Origin: DASRJG01 sp964647625 | GTDB taxonomy: Bacteria; Acidobacteriota; Polarisedimenticolia; Polarisedimenticolales; DASRJG01 | DNA: 64,000 nucleotides | NCBI GenBank assembly: GCA_964647625.1 | Contig: CAZYHZ010000004.1 | Span: 1 to 64,000, forward strand | Direction of reading: 5' to 3' | Part shown: piece by piece, positions 17,049 through 24,393 of the stretch | How positions within the stretch are numbered: the first letter of the stretch is position 1 | Layout of the letters: every line of letters starts with the position of its first letter | Translations under genes and position numbers: made by a program | Notes under the pieces: generated by a model | What the model was told of the DNA's origin: nothing | Databases searched by the model: none | Seen by the model: the letters and a program-made list of their open reading frames with translations, nothing else

Positions 17049-19118
17049 ATGAAGCTCGGACGTCCAGTCGGAATCCTGATCGTGCTTGCCCTCGCGGCGT
17101 GCTCCGTCAAGCCGAAGCCCGCCGCACCTCAGTACGGCGCGTTCGGCCTCGATGCGGCCGGCGAAGATCCCGCCGCCAAGCCCGGCGACGACTTCTACCG
17201 GTTCATGAACGGGGGCTGGATCGACAGGACCGAGATCCCCCCCGACAAGCCCGCATACAGCCTGCGGCTCAAGATGAGCGAGCTGACGGAAACGAGGCTT
17301 CACGACCTGATGGAAGAGCAGGCCGCGCACGCCGCGCACGCACCCACGACGCTCGAGGGCAAGGTGGGCGCCTTTTACAAGTCGTTCATGGACGCCGCGC
17401 ACGTCGACCAGCTCGGCGCCAAGCCGCTCGCGGACCGCCTCGAGGTCGTCCGCGCGGCCAAGACCCGCGACGACCTGGCGGAGCTGATGGGGCGCGGCAA
17501 TCTCGACTTCGAAGGCGCGGTGTTCAGCACGTACATCGACATCGACCTGAAAGATCCCAAGCGCTACGCCGTCACGGTGAACCAAGCGGGGCTCGGCCTG
17601 CCGGATCGCGACTACTACCTGGAGCCGTCGTTCGCCGAGAAGAAGGACCAATACCGGAGGTACGCGGCGGAGATGCTGAAGCTGGCCGGCTGGCCGGACA
17701 GCGACGCGCGCGCCGCCGAGATCCTGGCGTTCGAGTCCAAGATCGCGGAGGCGAGCTGGACCAAGACACAGCAGCGCGACCCGGACGCCAACTACAACCC
17801 GATGTCGATCGCCGACCTCGAGAAGCTGGCGCCCGGATTCGCCTGGCGTCGATTTCTGGCGGGCGCGGGATTGGGCACGCTCGACCGCGTCATCGTCGCC
17901 GAGAAGACCGCATTCCCGAAGATCGCGGCGATCTACGCCGGCACACCGCTCGACACCCTGCGCGCCTGGCTGGCCTTCACCATGGCCGACAATGCCGCGC
18001 CCTACCTTTCGCAGGAGTTCGTCGATGCGAACTTCGCGATGCGCGGCCGGGCGCTTTCCGGCCAGCAGGCGCTCGCCGTCCGCTGGAAGCGCGGCGTTCA
18101 CGCGGTGGCCGGCGGCGACTACTTGACGGGAGAGCGCTTCGATCGCTTCGGCAATCTCGGCTGGGCCGTCGGGCAGCTCTACACCGCCCGGTATTTCCCA
18201 CCCGAAGCGAAGGCCAAGATCGAAGAGCTGGTGCTGAATCTCAAGGCGGCGTACCGCTCGCGCATCGAGAAGCTCGACTGGATGGGCGCCGAGACGAAGG
18301 CGCTGGCGCTGAAGAAGCTCGACACGTATCACATCAAGGTCGGCTATCCCGACACGCCGCGCGATTACACCGGAGTCAGCGTGCTGGACGACGATCTCCT
18401 GGGCAACGTCCAGCGCGCGGGTGAAGCGGACTGGGTGTTCTACGCGCGCCGGCTGCCGGATCCGGTCGACATGGCCGATTGGGGCATGACGCCTCAGACC
18501 AACGATGCCTACAACGGCTCGCTCCGGGACATCGTGTTCCCGGCCGGGATCCTCCAGCCGCCGATGTTCGACGCGAATGCCGACCCCGCGATCAACTACG
18601 GCGCGGCCGGCGGCGTGATCGGACACGAGCTGACGCACGGCTTCGACGACCAGGGCCGCAAGTTCGACGCCGATGGCAAGCTCTCCGACTGGTGGTCCGC
18701 GGATGACGCCAAGACGTTCGAGAAGCGCGCCGCGATGCTCGCCGCCCAGTACTCGAGGTTCGAGCCGCTTCCCGGCGTGCACGTGAACGGTGAGCTGACG
18801 ATGGGAGAGAACATCGCCGACCTCGGCGGCGTGGCGCTGGCGCTCGAGGCCTATCGCGCTTCGCTGCACGGCTCCCCGGCGCCTTTGGTCGGCGGGCTCA
18901 CCGGCGACCAGCGTGTCTTTCTCGGCTGGGCGCAGGCTTGGCGCGGCAAGGTCCGCGACGACGCCGTTCGACGGCAGGTCGTCAGCGACCCGCATTCCCC
19001 GCGCCAGTACCGTGTGAACGGCGTGGTGCGCAACATCGACGCCTGGTACGACGCGTTCGGCGTCAAGCCCGGGGACGCGTTGTACGTCGCCCCCGAGCAG
19101 CGCGTGCGCATCTGGTGA
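17049..19118 (+). CDS. M13-family zinc metallopeptidase lipoprotein
   Basis: The 689-residue product begins with a lipoprotein signal (VGILIVLALAAC, lipobox LAAC) so it is probably membrane-anchored outside the cytoplasm. It shows the M13 (neprilysin/PepO) features: N-terminal PGDDFYRFMNGGWI, zinc motif HELTH at residues 526-530 with Glu527 catalytic, the third ligand Glu587 in MGENIADLGG, the NAYNG-like substrate motif (NDAYNGSLRD), and the family end RVRIW. All key residues are present. Length matches the family. GGGGAGG lies 6 nt before the ATG. It cleaves peptides; physiological substrate unknown. Confidence 0.95.
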   Translation: MKLGRPVGILIVLALAACSVKPKPAAPQYGAFGLDAAGEDPAAKPGDDFYRFMNGGWIDRTEIPPDKPAYSLRLKMSELTETRLHDLMEEQAAHAAHAPTTLEGKVGAFYKSFMDAAHVDQLGAKPLADRLEVVRAAKTRDDLAELMGRGNLDFEGAVFSTYIDIDLKDPKRYAVTVNQAGLGLPDRDYYLEPSFAEKKDQYRRYAAEMLKLAGWPDSDARAAEILAFESKIAEASWTKTQQRDPDANYNPMSIADLEKLAPGFAWRRFLAGAGLGTLDRVIVAEKTAFPKIAAIYAGTPLDTLRAWLAFTMADNAAPYLSQEFVDANFAMRGRALSGQQALAVRWKRGVHAVAGGDYLTGERFDRFGNLGWAVGQLYTARYFPPEAKAKIEELVLNLKAAYRSRIEKLDWMGAETKALALKKLDTYHIKVGYPDTPRDYTGVSVLDDDLLGNVQRAGEADWVFYARRLPDPVDMADWGMTPQTNDAYNGSLRDIVFPAGILQPPMFDANADPAINYGAAGGVIGHELTHGFDDQGRKFDADGKLSDWWSADDAKTFEKRAAMLAAQYSRFEPLPGVHVNGELTMGENIADLGGVALALEAYRASLHGSPAPLVGGLTGDQRVFLGWAQAWRGKVRDDAVRRQVVSDPHSPRQYRVNGVVRNIDAWYDAFGVKPGDALYVAPEQRVRIW

Positions 19119-19131
19119 CCCGCTGAGGGTC

Positions 19132-19292
19132 TAGTGTCGTGCAACGGAAGTCTTGTCATGCCGCGTTTGCACTTCTACTCGACAGCTTCAAGCAGAAGAG
19201 CAGAAAGGCTGCCGCGAGTCGCGTCTTGGGGCCTTGAAGCTGAAGAGAGAAGTGCAAACGCGGCATGACAAGACTTCCGTTACACGACACTA
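19132..19292. repeat. 161-bp MITE-like palindromic element
   Basis: Terminal inverted repeats of 45 bp (19132-19176 and 19248-19292, one mismatch) begin TAGTGTCGTG and enclose about 70 bp of non-coding sequence that also folds partly on itself. TA is present at both ends, as expected for a Tc1/mariner or IS630-type target. The TIRs differ from those of the adjacent IS630 copies, so another transposase would have mobilised it. Its right TA is also the left TA of the first IS copy. Confidence 0.75.
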
Positions 19293-19319
19293 ATGATTGC
19301 TGCATAAAGAATGGAATGA

Positions 19320-19895
19320 TCAGCGCAAAAAAGGGGGGAGCGCGGAGTGGGTGATGCACGCGCGGAGGTTGGGACGGTTGGTCCGGATCGCCTCGAGGGA
19401 GCCCGTCACAGCGGCCAGGAGTTCGTCAAGGTCGTGTGCCTGACCGTTCGCGAGTCGTTGCTTGGCTAATCGCCAGACACCCTCATCCGGGTTGAACTCG
19501 GGAGCATAAGCGGGGAACCGGTGAAGATGAATCCTCTTGGTGCGCGCACAGAATTCGCGGACGAGCCTGCCGCGATGAGGATTCCCACCGTCCCACAACA
19601 CGAACACGTGACCGCGGATCTGACGAAGTAGAGCGCGGAGGAAGTCGCGGGCCTGGAGTTGTCGGATGTTCTCGGTATAGAGCTGAAAGTGAAGGTTGAG
19701 GTGTTGGCGGCGAGGCGAGACCGAGATGCCCGAGATCGCCGAGACCCGGTCGCGACGATCGAAGTGATGAACCGTGGGAGTCTGACCGACGGGGGCCCAG
19801 GTGCAGGCAATCGTCGGGGTCAGCTGGAAGCCCGATTCGTCGGCGAAGACGAGGTGGGCACCCAGCCGCTTGGCGTTTTTTTTACCCGCGGCCAA
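19320..19895 (-). CDS. IS630 transposase, DDE part (orfB), copy 1
   Basis: The 191-residue catalytic part has the DDE triad in IS630/DDE_3 context: FADESGFQL, VLWDGGNPHRG and FPAYAPEFNPDEGVW. It has no credible ribosome site of its own; expression is expected by -1 frameshifting from orfA at the A8 run (19878-19885), giving a fusion of about 340 residues, the usual IS630 transposase size. The protein is identical to the copy 2 product. Confidence 0.88.
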   Translation of the reverse strand: MAAGKKNAKRLGAHLVFADESGFQLTPTIACTWAPVGQTPTVHHFDRRDRVSAISGISVSPRRQHLNLHFQLYTENIRQLQARDFLRALLRQIRGHVFVLWDGGNPHRGRLVREFCARTKRIHLHRFPAYAPEFNPDEGVWRLAKQRLANGQAHDLDELLAAVTGSLEAIRTNRPNLRACITHSALPPFLR

Positions 19896-20341
19896 TCTTC
19901 CCGAGCAAACCGTCGAATCTCAGCCTTGTCACGCTCCAGTGCCTTCTTCTGCGGCTTCTGGTGGCTCCATCCCAAAGCGTGCAGGAGTCTGCCGACGTGA
20001 TCGCGGTGGAAACGAATCCTGAACTTTTTCGAGATGACTTCGGCGACTCGAGCCGTGGTCCACAATTGGTTTGCATAGCCGGCGGCAAGAGCTCCGCGGA
20101 GTAGCACGGACACCAGGCTTCGTCCCTGCGCATGCGACAGCCTCGGCGGGCGACCGGGCGACGAGCGCACCTTCAGTGCCTTGGGCCCACCCTTCCTCCG
20201 CGCATCACGCCAACGCTTCACCGAACTCGCAGAACAGTGGATGCGACGTCCCACTTCATTGAGCGACAGGCCTTCATCCAAGAGCGCCAGCGCGCGACGC
20301 CGCCGGTCCTCCAGCAAGTCCGCAGATCCTCGAAGTCGCAT
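19820..20341 (-). CDS. IS630 transposase, HTH part (orfA), copy 1
   Basis: The 173-residue N-terminal part has a homeodomain-like HTH (ALLDEGLSLNEVGRRIHCSASSVKRWRD) and a second winged-helix-like region (WTTARVAEVISKKFRIRFHRDHVGRLL), which bind the IS ends. It ends 76 nt into orfB. Codons GTA AAA AAA ACG in this frame become GGT AAA AAA AAC after a -1 slip. Confidence 0.88.
   Translation of the reverse strand: MRLRGSADLLEDRRRRALALLDEGLSLNEVGRRIHCSASSVKRWRDARRKGGPKALKVRSSPGRPPRLSHAQGRSLVSVLLRGALAAGYANQLWTTARVAEVISKKFRIRFHRDHVGRLLHALGWSHQKPQKKALERDKAEIRRFAREDWPRVKKTPSGWVPTSSSPTNRASS
19878..19885 (-). other. A8 slippery run for -1 frameshift, copy 1
   Basis: On the coding strand eight A residues provide A-AAA-AAA, a standard -1 slippery heptamer, exactly where orfA must pass to orfB. 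The same run is at 20974-20981 in copy 2. Confidence 0.7.
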
Positions 20342-20415
20342 GGTGCACCTCGAGGAACATCATACCATTATTTATGCAGTAGTCTTTAATGATTGCTGCA
20401 TAAAGAATGGAATGA

Positions 20416-20991
20416 TCAGCGCAAAAAAGGGGGGAGCGCGGAGTGGGTGATGCACGCGCGGAGGTTGGGACGGTTGGTCCGGATCGCCTCGAGGGAGCCC
20501 GTCACAGCGGCCAGGAGTTCGTCAAGGTCGTGTGCCTGACCGTTCGCGAGTCGTTGCTTGGCTAATCGCCAGACACCCTCATCCGGGTTGAACTCGGGAG
20601 CATAAGCGGGGAACCGGTGAAGATGAATCCTCTTGGTGCGCGCACAGAATTCGCGGACGAGCCTGCCGCGATGAGGATTCCCACCGTCCCACAACACGAA
20701 CACGTGACCGCGGATCTGACGAAGTAGAGCGCGGAGGAAGTCGCGGGCCTGGAGTTGTCGGATGTTCTCGGTATAGAGCTGAAAGTGAAGGTTGAGGTGT
20801 TGGCGGCGAGGCGAGACCGAGATGCCCGAGATCGCCGAGACCCGGTCGCGACGATCGAAGTGATGAACCGTGGGAGTCTGACCGACGGGGGCCCAGGTGC
20901 AGGCAATCGTCGGGGTCAGCTGGAAGCCCGATTCGTCGGCGAAGACGAGGTGGGCACCCAGCCGCTTGGCGTTTTTTTTACCCGCGGCCAA
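20416..20991 (-). CDS. IS630 transposase, DDE part (orfB), copy 2
   Basis: Identical in protein sequence to the copy 1 product, with the same ADESGF, LWDGGNPHRG and PEFNPDEGVW motifs. Expression is expected through -1 frameshifting from the orfA at 20916-21437. Confidence 0.88.
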   Translation of the reverse strand: MAAGKKNAKRLGAHLVFADESGFQLTPTIACTWAPVGQTPTVHHFDRRDRVSAISGISVSPRRQHLNLHFQLYTENIRQLQARDFLRALLRQIRGHVFVLWDGGNPHRGRLVREFCARTKRIHLHRFPAYAPEFNPDEGVWRLAKQRLANGQAHDLDELLAAVTGSLEAIRTNRPNLRACITHSALPPFLR

Positions 20992-21437
20992 TCTTCCCGA
21001 GCAAACCGTCGAATCTCAGCCTTGTCACGCTCCAGTGCCTTCTTCTGCGGCTTCTGGTGGCTCCATCCCAAAGCGTGCAGGAGTCTGCCGACGTGATCGC
21101 GGTGGAAACGAATCCTGAACTTTTTCGAGATGACTTCGGCGACTCGAGCCGTGGTCCACAATTGGTTTGCATAGCCGGCGGCAAGAGCTCCGCGGAGTAG
21201 CACGGACACCAGGCTTCGTCCCTGCGCATGCGACAGCCTCGGCGGGCGACCGGGCGACGAGCGCACCTTCAGTGCCTTGGGCCCACCCTTCCTCCGCGCA
21301 TCACGCCAACGCTTCACCGAACTCGCAGAACAGTGGATGCGACGTCCCACTTCATTGAGCGACAGGCCTTCATCCAAGAGCGCCAGCGCGCGACGCCGCC
21401 GGTCCTCCAGCAAGTCCGCAGATCCTCGAAGTCGCAT
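20916..21437 (-). CDS. IS630 transposase, HTH part (orfA), copy 2
   Basis: Identical in protein sequence to copy 1 orfA. The A8 run at 20974-20981 is the expected slip site. The identity of both copies shows very recent duplication, or an assembly duplication. Confidence 0.88.
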   Translation of the reverse strand: MRLRGSADLLEDRRRRALALLDEGLSLNEVGRRIHCSASSVKRWRDARRKGGPKALKVRSSPGRPPRLSHAQGRSLVSVLLRGALAAGYANQLWTTARVAEVISKKFRIRFHRDHVGRLLHALGWSHQKPQKKALERDKAEIRRFAREDWPRVKKTPSGWVPTSSSPTNRASS

Positions 21438-21481
21438 GGTGCACCTCGAGGAACATCATACCATTATTTATGCAGTAGTCT

Positions 21482-22657
21482 TTAATTGCAGCTCGCTCCG
21501 CACGCGGTGCCGACCTCGGCGATGCAGGTCGCGTCCCAGGAGTACGAGCAGCAAAACGCATCGATCGTGCAGACGGCCGTGACGCAGCTCGGGTCGACCG
21601 GCGGGTCGTCGCACTGCGCAACGAGGGCGGCCCCCGCTTGGCAGACGCCGTGCGCGCAGACGCCCCGGCTGTCGGCACACGTGAGGTTGTCGCAGACGGT
21701 GCGGACCTCCGACACGCACGTCGCGTCCCATCCGATCTCACAGCAGTACGGATCGTCGGCGCAGATGCCGGCGACGCACGAATCGCACGCCGGCGACAGC
21801 TCGGCGCCCGTGGCGCACTTCGCAAGAGCGCACGCCGGCGGGCATCCGGCGAGCGCGCGCGGCGCGCACGCGGAGGCCGAAGCGGGACGCTCTGATCCCG
21901 CGCTCGTCGTACCGTACGAGCCTTCGACGCTCGCGTTCCGCGGGACGGCGAGGAAGTACGCGCTCGCCGTCAGCGGCGTGAACGTCGCCTGACCGGCGCC
22001 GGACGTCGAGCAGGCGACCGGCACGTGCGAGGCCCAGGATCCGATCGTCCCCTGATAGATTTCCGTGTCGGAGTCGGTGCTCTGGCACGACGGGGCCCAC
22101 GACAGCGTGAGATCTCCTCCGGCCGCCTTCGCCACGCTCATGAGCGGGACCTCGCCCGATGGCGCGAGAAACGACGCGTGCACGGCGAGGTTTCCGCCGT
22201 CGGCGAAGCTCGCCGACACCATCAGCCGGACGGTCTGTCCGGCCGACAGGGCCAGCGTGATCCGCGATTGCGCGCTGCCGTAGTCGTCGTTGCATCCGCC
22301 GGGCCATGCGGTGAGCTGGCCGCAGGCGCCGGTCCACGCCGACAGGATCGTGTCGTAGTCGCTTCCGATCGTATCGACCGTCAGCGTGCCGCCGCTCTGC
22401 GGGGCGGTGAACCGGTACCAGACGCTCATCGTCGCGCTGCCGTTGCCGCAGTGCGGCGCGGGGTCCGTCGCGTCCACCGAGGCGCCGCTCGTGACTTCGG
22501 CGTCCGTGAAGGCCGACGGCTGGATCAACACGCCCGAATCGCAGTGGTCGTTGGGCGGCGCCGCGGCCTGAGACGCCGCCCACGCGACCGACGCGTGCCC
22601 GATCAGCGCGAAGAACCTGATCAACCCGCGCAGAGCGCGGCTACGAGCGCGCGTCAT
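21482..22657 (-). CDS. Exported PPC-like protein with two YCC cysteine motifs
   Basis: The 391-residue product has a signal peptide (LIRFFALIGHASVAWA), then a pre-peptidase C-terminal-like beta domain (PNDHCDSGVLI, WYRFTAPQSGGTLTVDT, DTILSAWTG), a degenerate FnIII-like module, and two copies of a Cys-rich motif: DPYCCEIGWDATCVSEVRTVC and DAFCCSYSWDATCIAEVGTAC. This YCC motif is known from secreted proteins of myxobacteria and related deltaproteobacteria. The stop codon is TAA only because the last base comes from the IS end; before the insertions it would have been TAG with the same last residue, so the protein is not truncated. The ATG at 22657 follows the upstream gene's stop by 20 nt with no strong ribosome site; an in-frame start at 22705 would overlap that gene. 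Confidence 0.8.
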   Translation of the reverse strand: MTRARSRALRGLIRFFALIGHASVAWAASQAAAPPNDHCDSGVLIQPSAFTDAEVTSGASVDATDPAPHCGNGSATMSVWYRFTAPQSGGTLTVDTIGSDYDTILSAWTGACGQLTAWPGGCNDDYGSAQSRITLALSAGQTVRLMVSASFADGGNLAVHASFLAPSGEVPLMSVAKAAGGDLTLSWAPSCQSTDSDTEIYQGTIGSWASHVPVACSTSGAGQATFTPLTASAYFLAVPRNASVEGSYGTTSAGSERPASASACAPRALAGCPPACALAKCATGAELSPACDSCVAGICADDPYCCEIGWDATCVSEVRTVCDNLTCADSRGVCAHGVCQAGAALVAQCDDPPVDPSCVTAVCTIDAFCCSYSWDATCIAEVGTACGASCN

Positions 22658-22677
22658 GTGTCGACCGGCCGTGCGCT

Positions 22678-24153
22678 TCAGGGCCCGCACGTTCCGGGTT
22701 GGCACGTCGTTCCGTTACCCTCGTACGTCCCGTTGTGACCCGCGCACTGGTTTGCGGTCGCGGTCACGCATCCGAGAGATCCGGTCGTCGAGACCGGGAC
22801 GCAGCACGCGCCCGTCGGTGGGGGCGTGCATTGCGCGGTGCCGCAGACGGAGCCGTCGCCCTCGTAGGCGCCTCCGCCGGCGTTGCATCGCGTCTGCGTG
22901 ACGATGACGCACGTCGGCCCCGAGGGCGTGGCCTCGCAGCATGCGCCGGTCGGCGGCGGGACGCACTGCGTCGTCGCGCAGCGCGTGCCGTCGCCCTGGT
23001 AGGCGCCTCCGCCGTTCGTGCATTTGTCGTGCGTGACCAGCTCGCAACCTTCGCCTTCGGGGGTCGTGATGCAGCACGCCCCAACGACCGGCGGCGTGCA
23101 GGTCGTCGTCGCACAGGTCGTGCCGCCGCCCTCGAAGCCTCCCCCGCGCTCCGCGCACATGGCGCGGCTCATGACGAGGCAGCCGAGTCCCGTGGTCGAT
23201 GTGCGCAGGCAGCAGGCTCCGGTCTCGGGGGGCGTGCACGTGTCGGTCGAGCAGGTCGTGCCGTCCCCGTGATAGGCGCCGGCGTGGCTCGCGCATTCCG
23301 CCTGGGTCACGACCGCACAGGTCGGGCCCGAGGGCGTGTTCATGCAGCACGCTCCGGTGGGCGGCGGCGTGCATGGATTGGTCGAGCAGTCGCTTCCGTC
23401 CCCGCGATAGACGCCGCCGCGGGTCGTACACTGCGCGCCCGTCACGTCCACGCACGCGGGCCCGCTCGCCGTCCGAACGCAGCACGCGCCGGTGGGCGGC
23501 TGCGGACACGGATGGCTGGCGCATTCGACTCCGATTCCTTCGAACACGCCGTGAAGGGCGGTGCAGACCGGCTCCGAAACCGACGCGCAGCCCGCGGCTC
23601 CCGTGGAGGATGTCAGGCAGCACGCCCCCGGAGGCGGCACCGGACACGCCGCAGCCTCGCACGTCGTCCCGTCGCCGTGGAATGCTCCGCCGTGCGTGTC
23701 GCAGCTGTCCTGGGTCGTCATCGCGCAGAATCCGAACCCGTTCGGCGACGTCAGGCAGCACGCCCCGATCGTCGTCGGATTGGGGAGGTTGCATGGGTTC
23801 AACGCGCAGGTCACTCCCCCGCCCGAGAACGTCCCGCCGATGAAGGTGCATCGGAGCTCGGAGGTGAGCAGGCACGCCTGCACTCCGTTCGCGAGCGTCA
23901 CGCAGCACGCGCCGAACGTGGGGTCGACAACGGGGCCCAGCGTGGCCCCCGCGTCCTTGAACAGCTGCTTGTAGATCAGGTCATCGATGATCAGCTGTGG
24001 ATCGATCGACGCATCCGCGCGCGCCGCCTCGGCGGGCCCGGGGACCCCCCCGGCCGGCGCCGTTTTCACCTTCGTCGGCTCGGCCGCCACGGCGAAGTTC
24101 GAGCCGGTACACGTCGCAAGGAGAACGGCCGCCGTCCAAGACTTGATCCCCAT
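22678..24153 (-). CDS. Exported protein of nine GACC cysteine-rich repeats
   Basis: The 491-residue product has a signal peptide (SWTAAVLLATCTGSNFAVAA), a spacer of about 75 residues, then nine tandem repeats of roughly 45 residues. The repeat pattern is GACC, then C at +7 to +10, TxxxC, a GGxYxGDGTxC core, and CxPPPTGACC leading to the next unit. Each repeat has six Cys, suggesting three disulfides. AAGGAGG lies 6 nt before the ATG at 24153, which is preferred over an upstream extension. Proteins with this repeat are usually annotated as hypothetical. It is cotranscribed with the YCC protein downstream and divergent from the beta-helix gene. Function unknown; a rigid surface stalk is a guess. 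Confidence 0.88.
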   Translation of the reverse strand: MGIKSWTAAVLLATCTGSNFAVAAEPTKVKTAPAGGVPGPAEAARADASIDPQLIIDDLIYKQLFKDAGATLGPVVDPTFGACCVTLANGVQACLLTSELRCTFIGGTFSGGGVTCALNPCNLPNPTTIGACCLTSPNGFGFCAMTTQDSCDTHGGAFHGDGTTCEAAACPVPPPGACCLTSSTGAAGCASVSEPVCTALHGVFEGIGVECASHPCPQPPTGACCVRTASGPACVDVTGAQCTTRGGVYRGDGSDCSTNPCTPPPTGACCMNTPSGPTCAVVTQAECASHAGAYHGDGTTCSTDTCTPPETGACCLRTSTTGLGCLVMSRAMCAERGGGFEGGGTTCATTTCTPPVVGACCITTPEGEGCELVTHDKCTNGGGAYQGDGTRCATTQCVPPPTGACCEATPSGPTCVIVTQTRCNAGGGAYEGDGSVCGTAQCTPPPTGACCVPVSTTGSLGCVTATANQCAGHNGTYEGNGTTCQPGTCGP

Positions 24154-24393
24154 GGAACCCTCCTTCTGATGGGCGCACTTCCGGTCTGGTGGCCTACAGG
24201 CCTCGAAGTCGAGGGCGCAACCGCCGTGCCACACCCATTGCGACGGGGATCGAAGGAATTTCCCGGCGCGCCTGTGGCGGGAATGTGCGCAGTGTGGCGG
24301 GGATCCTCACGGTCGAGCGCCGGAGGACGAGCCGATTGCCGGGTGCCCACCGGAAGAAAGCGTCGTATCTTCCGTGCACAGGGGGGCTTCGCT

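Larger units (their letters stand above)
19291..20388 (-). mobile_element. IS630-family element, copy 1
   Basis: About 1094 bp between TA dinucleotides (1096 bp period). Imperfect terminal inverted repeats of about 25 bp share CTGCATAAA and AATGG; left end TAATGATTGCTGCATAAAG, right end reading the same inward from TTAAAGACT. It carries one transposase in two frames joined by an A8 slippery run. It is inserted in the right TA of the MITE-like element and abuts copy 2 with a shared TA. Confidence 0.88.
20387..21484 (-). mobile_element. IS630-family element, copy 2
   Basis: A second copy, 1096 bp downstream and in the same orientation, with both encoded proteins identical to copy 1. It shares one TA with copy 1 at 20387-20388, so the arrangement is TA-IS-TA-IS-TA. 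Its right TA at 21483-21484 forms part of the stop codon of the neighbouring gene. Confidence 0.88.

Noticed and set aside
22678..24153. CRISPR-like array in the region of short direct repeats
   Set aside because: The repetition is at protein level (45-residue units) with diverged DNA and no constant spacer pattern.
22699..24393. N-terminal extension of the beta-helix frame by 565 codons
   Set aside because: It is antisense to the nine-repeat GACC gene and Arg-rich; the signal peptide starts at 24394.
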